In this document: one piece after another, positions 13,241 to 18,286 of the stretch
How positions within the stretch are numbered: position 1 is the stretch's first letter
How the letters are laid out: each line of letters opens with the position of its first letter
Origin: Clostridiaceae bacterium
GTDB taxonomy: Bacteria > Bacillota > Clostridia > Oscillospirales > Acutalibacteraceae
Reading direction: 5' to 3'
Length of the DNA: 18,286 nt
Assembly (NCBI GenBank): GCA_016302625.1
Contig: JAEDNG010000005.1
Coordinates: 1 to 18,286 of the forward strand
Notes under the pieces: generated by a model
What the model saw: only the letters and a program-made list of their open reading frames with translations
What the model was told of the DNA's origin: nothing
The model's database searches: none
Program-made: the position numbers and the translations under genes

Positions 13241-14410
13241 ATGTTAGGTAATTTTGCTTATTCTAACCCAACAAAGCTCTATTTCGGTGAAAACGCTCTT
13301 GATAACCTTGCAGGAGAGCTTGAAAAGTACGGAAAAAGCGTGCTTCTCGTATACGGAGGCGGCTCAATCAAGAAAAACGGTATATACGACAAAGTCCTGA
13401 CAATTCTTAAAGAATGCGGAAAAAACATTGTTGAGGATGCAGGTGTAATGCCTAATCCCACGGTTGAAAAGCTGTATGAGGGCCTAAAACGTGCAAGGGA
13501 CGGAAAGGTTGATTTTATTCTTGCGGTAGGCGGCGGAAGCGTCTGTGACTATGCTAAGGCGTTATCGGTTTCCGTGCACTGCAATGAGGACCCGTGGGAA
13601 AAGTATTATCTCAGATTTGAAGAACCCGATAATGAAATAATACCCGTCGGCTGTGTTCTTACAATGGTGGGTACCGGCAGCGAAATGAACGGCGGCGCGG
13701 TTATTACAAACAGTAATCAAAAGCTTAAAATAGGTCATGTGTTCGGAGAAAATGTATTCCCGAAATTTTCCATTCTCAATCCGCTTTATACATATACACT
13801 GCCAAAATATCAGATGGTGGCGGGTATTTACGATATTTTTAATCATATATGCGAGCAGTATTTTTCGGGTGATGACGATAACACCTCCGACTATATTATG
13901 GAAGGACTTATGAAATCGGTTGTTCATTCCTCGCGTATTGCCGTAAATAATCCTTCCGACTATGAAGCCAGAAGTAATATAATGTGGACTGCCACATGGG
14001 CGCTGAATACCCTTGTCGCCTGCGGCAAAACCACCGACTGGATGGTACATATGCTCGGTCAGGCAGTCGGAGCTTATACAGACGCGACGCACGGTATGAC
14101 CCTTTCAGCGGTCTCATTGCCCTATTATAAATACATACTGCCTTACGGATTGAAAAAATTCAAGCGTTTTGCGGTTAATGTTTGGAACGTAAGCACAGAG
14201 GGCAAAACCGATGAGCAAACCGCACTTGCAGGTCTTGGCGCAATGGAAAGCTGGATGAAAGAAATCGGGCTTGTCATGAATACGGCTGAGCTCGGCGTGA
14301 CCGAGGATATGCTCGACGGGCTAACCGCCGCAACATTCATAATGGACGGCGGCTACAAGGTACTTGAAAAACAGGAAATCAGGAAGATTTTAAAAGAAAG
14401 CATGGGTTAA
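13241..14410 (+). CDS. iron-containing alcohol dehydrogenase (BdhA/YugJ-like)
   Basis: A 389-aa NAD(P)-dependent group III alcohol dehydrogenase, probably reducing an aldehyde such as butyraldehyde to the alcohol. Evidence: GGGSIKKNGIYD at 39-50, the dinucleotide-binding GGGSVCDYAKA at 97-107, TMVGTGSEMNGGAVIT at 141-156, and the four metal ligands D198, H202 (DIFNH), H270 (VHMLG) and H284 (DATHGM). Length and order match butanol dehydrogenases. A strong AAGGAGG stands 7-8 nt before the ATG. It is the second gene after the SGNH hydrolase, with a terminator just downstream. The physiological substrate cannot be read; alternative members act on lactaldehyde, glycerol or methylglyoxal. Confidence 0.93.
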   Translation: MLGNFAYSNPTKLYFGENALDNLAGELEKYGKSVLLVYGGGSIKKNGIYDKVLTILKECGKNIVEDAGVMPNPTVEKLYEGLKRARDGKVDFILAVGGGSVCDYAKALSVSVHCNEDPWEKYYLRFEEPDNEIIPVGCVLTMVGTGSEMNGGAVITNSNQKLKIGHVFGENVFPKFSILNPLYTYTLPKYQMVAGIYDIFNHICEQYFSGDDDNTSDYIMEGLMKSVVHSSRIAVNNPSDYEARSNIMWTATWALNTLVACGKTTDWMVHMLGQAVGAYTDATHGMTLSAVSLPYYKYILPYGLKKFKRFAVNVWNVSTEGKTDEQTALAGLGAMESWMKEIGLVMNTAELGVTEDMLDGLTAATFIMDGGYKVLEKQEIRKILKESMG

Positions 14411-14416
14411 TAAACG

Positions 14417-14456
14417 AAATACGGTGCGTCCTTCAGGGGCGTACCGTATTTGTTTT
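14417..14456. terminator. bidirectional terminator between convergent operons
   Basis: A 15-bp stem with two G-U pairs, AAATACGGTGCGTCC (14417-14431) with GGGCGTACCGTATTT (14437-14451), closes a 5-nt loop. On the plus strand it is followed by GTTTT after the TTT of the stem, and on the minus strand by TTTCGTTTATT. It ends the alcohol dehydrogenase unit and can end the LOG-gene operon coming from the right. Confidence 0.85.
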
Positions 14457-14481
14457 AAGCATAACTTTCCGTATGCTGATT

Positions 14482-15060
14482 TTACTCTAAGTTTTTAAAA
14501 ATCCTCGCCTCGGCAGGTTCACTTACACCCGCTTCAAGATAGTTAAGCAGCTTGTCCGCCCTGTCGGTAAACAGGCATAGATTTAACGTCTCCTGCGTCA
14601 TAAATTGCTTATGCACCGCGTTGTTAAGCTGTGCTATAAGGCAGTCGTAATAACCGTTTATATTGAAAACGGCTATCGGCTTTGAATGTCTGCCTAATTG
14701 TTTTAATGTCAGAATTTCAAAGAACTCGTCAAATGTGCCTACTCCCCCGGGGGTCATAATAAATGCGTCGGATTTTTGCTCCATTATCTCCTTGCGCTCC
14801 CGCATGGTTTCGGTGTAAATAAGCTCTGTGCAGTTCTTAAAGAGTATTCCGTCAACCTGCAAAAATGACGGAACGACCCCGATTATTTTACCGCCTCTGG
14901 AGTAAACGCCCCTTGCCGCCGCTCCCATAAGGCCGGCCGCTCCCGCGCCGTAAACAAGGGTATGACCTCTTTCGGCAATTTTCGCGCCTAATTCCTCGGT
15001 CGGGTTAATGTAAGATTTCGCAATAGCGTTGCTCGACGCGCCGTACAGGCAAATATTCAT
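14482..15060 (-). CDS. LOG family protein (cytokinin riboside 5'-monophosphate phosphoribohydrolase-like)
   Basis: A 192-aa Rossmann-like enzyme of the TIGR00730/LOG family. Members hydrolyse the N-glycosidic bond of nucleoside 5'-monophosphates to free base and ribose 5-phosphate; many bacterial ones act on AMP. Signatures: ICLYGASS at 3-10, LVYGAGAAGLMGAAARG at 35-51, METxxxRK-type MRERK at 86-90, and the diagnostic PGGVGTFDE at 104-112. Length is typical. Its ATG overlaps the DUF523 stop by 4 bases (ATGA), so translation is coupled. It is the last gene of the four-gene operon. Substrate not established. Confidence 0.93.
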   Translation of the reverse strand: MNICLYGASSNAIAKSYINPTEELGAKIAERGHTLVYGAGAAGLMGAAARGVYSRGGKIIGVVPSFLQVDGILFKNCTELIYTETMRERKEIMEQKSDAFIMTPGGVGTFDEFFEILTLKQLGRHSKPIAVFNINGYYDCLIAQLNNAVHKQFMTQETLNLCLFTDRADKLLNYLEAGVSEPAEARIFKNLE

Positions 15061-15500
15061 AATTCACCGCCTAAAATTTCTGATATTTGTGTTTCGTTAA
15101 AAATTTTTATTCCGTTAGCTTTAAGAAGCTCAGCACAGATACCGTCGCCCGATATCAATCTACCCGAAAAGCTTCCGTCATATATCTCGCCGTTTCCGCA
15201 GGAGGGGCTTCGCGCCTTTAAAACCGCAGTGTCGCAGCCGAAAAGCCGCGCCAAACGCAACACTTCTTCGGCTCCGCGTACATATTCGGCGGTTTTGTCC
15301 TCGCCGTTCTGATTTACTGCTCTGCCGTTTTTTATTTCACACGGTATTCTCGGCGTAGGAAGTCCGCCCATTATCTCGGCACAGACCGGAATAAGCTTGT
15401 ATTTTCCCTTAAGCGCGATAACCTCTTTCACCGGCTTTGCTTTTCCGTCATACCGGCAGGAAACACCCAAAAGACAGGCGCTCACAAGTATGGACTTCAT
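15057..15500 (-). CDS. DUF523 family protein
   Basis: A 147-aa soluble protein of the DUF523 family, whose molecular function I do not know. The family signatures are all present: VSACLLGVSCRYDGKAK at 6-22, the PVCAEIMGGLPTPRIPCEI block, and LKARSPSCGNGEIYDG in the middle-to-C-terminal part. C9, C15 and the PSCG cysteine are conserved-type residues and could form a metal or redox site. Family members often occur next to Nudix or photolyase-type genes or fused to other DUFs, which suggests a nucleotide or damage-repair link; this is inference. Both ends overlap neighbours by 4 bases. Confidence 0.92.
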   Translation of the reverse strand: MKSILVSACLLGVSCRYDGKAKPVKEVIALKGKYKLIPVCAEIMGGLPTPRIPCEIKNGRAVNQNGEDKTAEYVRGAEEVLRLARLFGCDTAVLKARSPSCGNGEIYDGSFSGRLISGDGICAELLKANGIKIFNETQISEILGGEL

Positions 15501-15961
15501 AGCTTTTTACCGTTTAACACTGCGTTAATCAGTGTGTCGCCTGTATATTCAAGCTTCAACGAGAAAAACGGCACATTCTGCTCGATAAGCCGCAGAAAAA
15601 TTTTATCGCCCTCCCAAATGGGCATGAAATAAAGCTTTTCCTTCTCCACCCATTCGAGTACACCCTCGTCACAGTCTTTTAACTCGCCCGAAAAGTCGTC
15701 GGAGTGAAATATGTGCATATATTCGGTTTCCCATTTATCCGAAATAAAGGTTACTATACCGCAGTAACGCGCGGAATTAAGGGTCAGTCCCGTTTCTTCA
15801 AGCACCTCGCGGGCGTTGCAATCCTCAGGGCTTTCCTTATCCTCGAATTTTCCGCCTATTCCCACCCATTTATCTCGGTTAAGGTCGTTTTCCTTTTTTA
15901 CACGGTGCAGCATCAGATAGGCACCGTCCTTTTCAATATGGCAAAGAGTGGTGTTTATCAT
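15497..15961 (-). CDS. Nudix hydrolase (MutT/8-oxo-dGTPase-like)
   Basis: A 154-aa Nudix hydrolase with a complete Nudix box at 37-59: G37, E43, R51-E52, E55-E56, G58-L59 in the GX5EX7REUXEEXGU pattern. Members cleave a nucleoside diphosphate linked to another moiety. The preceding HRVKKENDLNRDKWVGIGGKFE block resembles the 8-oxo-dGTP diphosphatase group, and the C-terminus EWVEKEKLYFMPIWEGDKIFL fits too. The ATG overlaps the upstream LTA-synthase stop by one base (TGATG), with GAGGAGG 7 nt upstream inside that gene; its own stop overlaps the DUF523 start by four bases (ATGA). Role: likely sanitising damaged nucleotides; exact substrate not provable here. Confidence 0.92.
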   Translation of the reverse strand: MINTTLCHIEKDGAYLMLHRVKKENDLNRDKWVGIGGKFEDKESPEDCNAREVLEETGLTLNSARYCGIVTFISDKWETEYMHIFHSDDFSGELKDCDEGVLEWVEKEKLYFMPIWEGDKIFLRLIEQNVPFFSLKLEYTGDTLINAVLNGKKL

Positions 15962-18171
15962 CAGCCGCCCTCCTCGGTTGCGCTTTCTTCCTCGTTGGTT
16001 GCTTTCGGGACATATCCGTTAATATAAAATATCTCGGAGTCTATATTAGCCTGGTCAAAAATATTGTTGTACTGTATTTTTTCACACTCGTCAAGCAAAT
16101 GACTGTAGGGCGAAACGTCGCTCCACTTGTAGTAATTGTTTTCATTGTCGATATAACCCACCGTGTCGATAACCGGAAGGGTTTCGGACAGCTTTAAAAG
16201 ATACTTGTTGTATTCGGGCATTTTTACGCCTGCGGTCTGCAAAACAAGCGAGGACAGATAATTTGAGCTAAGCTTATCGACGGTGCGTTCCTCAATATCG
16301 TAATTTGCCCAAATTATAAACGGAGTTATATGGCGGCTCTGCTCCTGTTCGGGGGTAAGACCCGCAAGGTTTGCAACCCCCATTACCTCCGAAATAAACT
16401 CGGGTTCTACATTCGGCTGATGGTCGCCGAACATACATATCACGGTAGGCTCCTTAACATTGCTGAAATATTCAATAAGCTCTTTAAATGCATTGTCGCT
16501 CGCTTTTACAAGCGAAAGATATTTGTTTGCCTTGGTATAAGCCTTTGAAACAGAGGTGGCATATATGCTCTCATCAAAATTAACGCAGCTGCTGGTATAG
16601 CCGCCATGATTCTGCATTGTGACGTTAAAAGCAAAATACGGAACTGATTTATCGCGATTTTCATAATCCTCGATAAGCAGCTTATAGCTGTACGAATCGC
16701 TGACATACTGGCGTATAAGCATATTGCTTCCCGGATAATATTGGTCGATTAAGGACTGCAAAAAATTCGGGTCGCTGCCGTTGCTCTGATATTCCCGCAT
16801 AAGGGAAATATCCAGAATATTTTCAAGGCTTGTGAATTTATCAAAGCCTAAAAAGTTATATACATCGGTACGGTTCCAGCCGGTGGAGTAATAAGGGTGA
16901 AGCGCAAACGCAGAGTAGCCCTGTCCTTTAAGGGTTGAAACGAGCGATGCAATCGGATTTTTGATATATAACATATAGGCGTTGCTGCCCGACGGCAAAA
17001 ATGCGGTGGTATGACCGGTCAAAAACTCAAACTCGGTGTTTGAGGTGCCCGCTCCGATAACCGGAACATAAAGATTACCCTTGACCGTGTTTTCGGTAAG
17101 ACTTCGCATAAAGGGCATATAGTCCTCGTTTGTTGTCAAATTACCGAGCACCTGCAAATCGGAAAGCGATTCGTTCATTATGCAGATAATATTTGGCTTA
17201 ACATAACCGTCGTCCTCATTTTTAGGCTTAGACTCGGTACCGTCCACCACGCTGCCTACATAATCCTTAATTTCATCGGGATTATAATTGCTCGGCTCGG
17301 ACATATACAGGTATTTCGTGTTGCAGAAAAAGCTGAAAGCAAACCCGTAGTTATGATAGCCTCTCGTCTGATTCCAGAAATCAGGCTTAACTCCCATATC
17401 TGCAAATATGCTTGTAAAATAGAAAAGAATCAAAAGTACTGAGGAAAATGTCCCCGTAAAGACGCGGGCAACGATTTTGGTAATCAAATTATACTTGGGG
17501 GTTACGGTTTTCGCGCCGATAATCATAATAAAAATAAATATCATCGCCGCAGTCATAATTTTATAGGTGGGGGTATAATTATAGGTGTTTGCGACCCCCG
17601 CCGCCGTTTTTGCGCTTAAAAAATCCATAGGAAGAAACGGTGTTCCCCTGAAATCCATAATATAGCTGTGCGCCACTCCCAGACCGAACAAAATCGGATT
17701 GACAATCAAGTACGAAAGTTTTAAACTGCCTGAAAGCGCAAATACAATAAAATACATGATAATCACGAGCAAATAGTTACCGAGGAAGCCCAGATAAGTC
17801 ATATTGTATATAAACACGTCATTTAAGCATTCGGTCATCGTAATGGTTACAAATGGCATAAGCAGCATAAATACCATATGCCATATTTTATTAAAAAGAT
17901 CGTTTTTAATAACAACCGAAAACGCCGCCGCAAATCCCAGAATAAAGGGGCAAAACAGCGCAAATGCAAGCAACAGCCATTTTGCGGCAAAGTCCTGCGA
18001 GGTATAAGCGTTTACGTCGAGTATTACGGCAATAAGCGTCACGACGCATATAACAGAACCAATGATTTTAGAACGTTTTGTTGAAGTGATTTCAAAGTTT
18101 TGTTTTAAAAAATCAGGCAATGTATTTCTAAAAAAGCCAAGGATAGTATTCCAAGCCTTTCCCAACTGCAT
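15961..18171 (-). CDS. LTA synthase family protein (membrane sulfatase-fold phosphoglycerol transferase)
   Basis: A 736-aa membrane enzyme of the LtaS family. About six or seven transmembrane segments lie between residues 35 and 255, more than the five of S. aureus LtaS. An extracellular alkaline-phosphatase/sulfatase-fold domain runs from about 325 to 650, with the metal and catalytic residues E334 (MNESLSD), nucleophile T376 (GAGTSNTEFEFLTG), H522 (MQNHGGY) and D583-H584 (FGDHQP). The nucleophile is Thr, as in LtaS, not the Cys/Ser of true sulfatases. The likely role is polymerising or transferring glycerol phosphate from phosphatidylglycerol onto a surface lipid or glycan. An acidic tail (EEESATEEGG) ends the protein. 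It heads a tight four-gene operon. It could also be an LTA primase or a modifier of another polymer. Confidence 0.92.
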   Translation of the reverse strand: MQLGKAWNTILGFFRNTLPDFLKQNFEITSTKRSKIIGSVICVVTLIAVILDVNAYTSQDFAAKWLLLAFALFCPFILGFAAAFSVVIKNDLFNKIWHMVFMLLMPFVTITMTECLNDVFIYNMTYLGFLGNYLLVIIMYFIVFALSGSLKLSYLIVNPILFGLGVAHSYIMDFRGTPFLPMDFLSAKTAAGVANTYNYTPTYKIMTAAMIFIFIMIIGAKTVTPKYNLITKIVARVFTGTFSSVLLILFYFTSIFADMGVKPDFWNQTRGYHNYGFAFSFFCNTKYLYMSEPSNYNPDEIKDYVGSVVDGTESKPKNEDDGYVKPNIICIMNESLSDLQVLGNLTTNEDYMPFMRSLTENTVKGNLYVPVIGAGTSNTEFEFLTGHTTAFLPSGSNAYMLYIKNPIASLVSTLKGQGYSAFALHPYYSTGWNRTDVYNFLGFDKFTSLENILDISLMREYQSNGSDPNFLQSLIDQYYPGSNMLIRQYVSDSYSYKLLIEDYENRDKSVPYFAFNVTMQNHGGYTSSCVNFDESIYATSVSKAYTKANKYLSLVKASDNAFKELIEYFSNVKEPTVICMFGDHQPNVEPEFISEVMGVANLAGLTPEQEQSRHITPFIIWANYDIEERTVDKLSSNYLSSLVLQTAGVKMPEYNKYLLKLSETLPVIDTVGYIDNENNYYKWSDVSPYSHLLDECEKIQYNNIFDQANIDSEIFYINGYVPKATNEEESATEEGG

Positions 18172-18241
18172 ATATCAGCATCCCTTTCAGTATGCAAAAA
18201 GGTTATGTAAATAAAGTATTATTAATTATAACGTACTCATT

Positions 18242-18269
18242 ATTATACCATAAAACTCAGAAAAAACAA
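18242..18269 (-). promoter_or_regulatory. probable promoter of the LTA-synthase operon
   Basis: On the minus strand, a perfect -10 TATAAT (18247-18242) has a weak -35 TTGTTT (18269-18264) 16 bp upstream. A second TATAAT-like box lies closer to the gene, but without a recognisable -35. The leader is about 65 nt, and AAAGGG stands about 10 nt before the ATG at 18171. Confidence 0.6.
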
Positions 18270-18286
18270 CTCACATTTTCAATTTT

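Noticed and set aside
13562..14092. 176-aa minus-strand open frame inside the alcohol dehydrogenase
   Set aside because: Fully antisense to a gene with intact metal ligands; composition is not protein-like and no RBS supports it.
15961..18171. True sulfatase annotation for the large membrane enzyme
   Set aside because: The nucleophile context is GTSNTEFEF with Thr, and the CxPxR/SxPxR formylglycine motif is absent; the LtaS pattern fits instead.

Overview
The window looks like an ordinary chromosomal core segment from a low-to-mid GC Gram-positive anaerobe of the Clostridia, most likely an Oscillospiraceae/Ruminococcaceae-type gut bacterium. The reasons are strong AGGAGG-type ribosome binding sites, sigma-A-like promoters, TTG starts, an rpmH-rnpA-yidD-yidC-jag operon, a eukaryote-like single-chain glycyl-tRNA synthetase, an iron-dependent alcohol dehydrogenase, a lipoteichoic-acid-synthase-like enzyme and a cohesin-like domain. 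The taxonomic placement is inference. I see no phage, transposon, CRISPR array, tRNA or rRNA, and no gene looks broken.

Layout from left to right. (1) Positions 1-2870, minus strand: rpsO (ribosomal protein S15) with a structured leader and a clear promoter, then pnp (polynucleotide phosphorylase). This is the classic rpsO-pnp pair. (2) 2883-8230, minus strand: glyS, then a Na/phosphate symporter with a PhoU-like tail, a terminator hairpin, and a Trk/Ktr-type potassium uptake pair (membrane subunit, then the RCK nucleotide-binding subunit). (3) 8247-8932, plus strand: two small conserved-looking proteins of unknown function (87 and 94 aa). Their promoter is back-to-back with the glyS promoter, carries a perfect 16-bp palindrome in its spacer, and the unit ends in a strong bidirectional terminator. 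(4) 8940-12305, minus strand: rpmH, rnpA, yidD, yidC, jag, and an unexpected membrane-anchored cohesin-like protein at the end of the operon. (5) 12366-14456, plus strand: an SGNH/GDSL hydrolase and an iron-containing alcohol dehydrogenase under one promoter. (6) 14482-18269, minus strand: an LTA-synthase-family enzyme, a Nudix hydrolase, a DUF523 protein and a LOG-family protein, joined by 1- to 4-base stop/start overlaps.

Most genes serve translation, RNA turnover, membrane protein insertion, ion homeostasis and envelope synthesis. No fully novel system is evident. The best candidates for something undescribed are the two-gene unknown cassette at 8247-8932, the cohesin-like protein attached to the yidC-jag operon, and the tightly overlapping LTA-synthase/Nudix/DUF523/LOG operon. 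Several start sites were moved because an in-frame start codon abuts the Shine-Dalgarno sequence (rpsO, trkH, glyS) or because an intergenic hairpin covers the longer start (rnpA).
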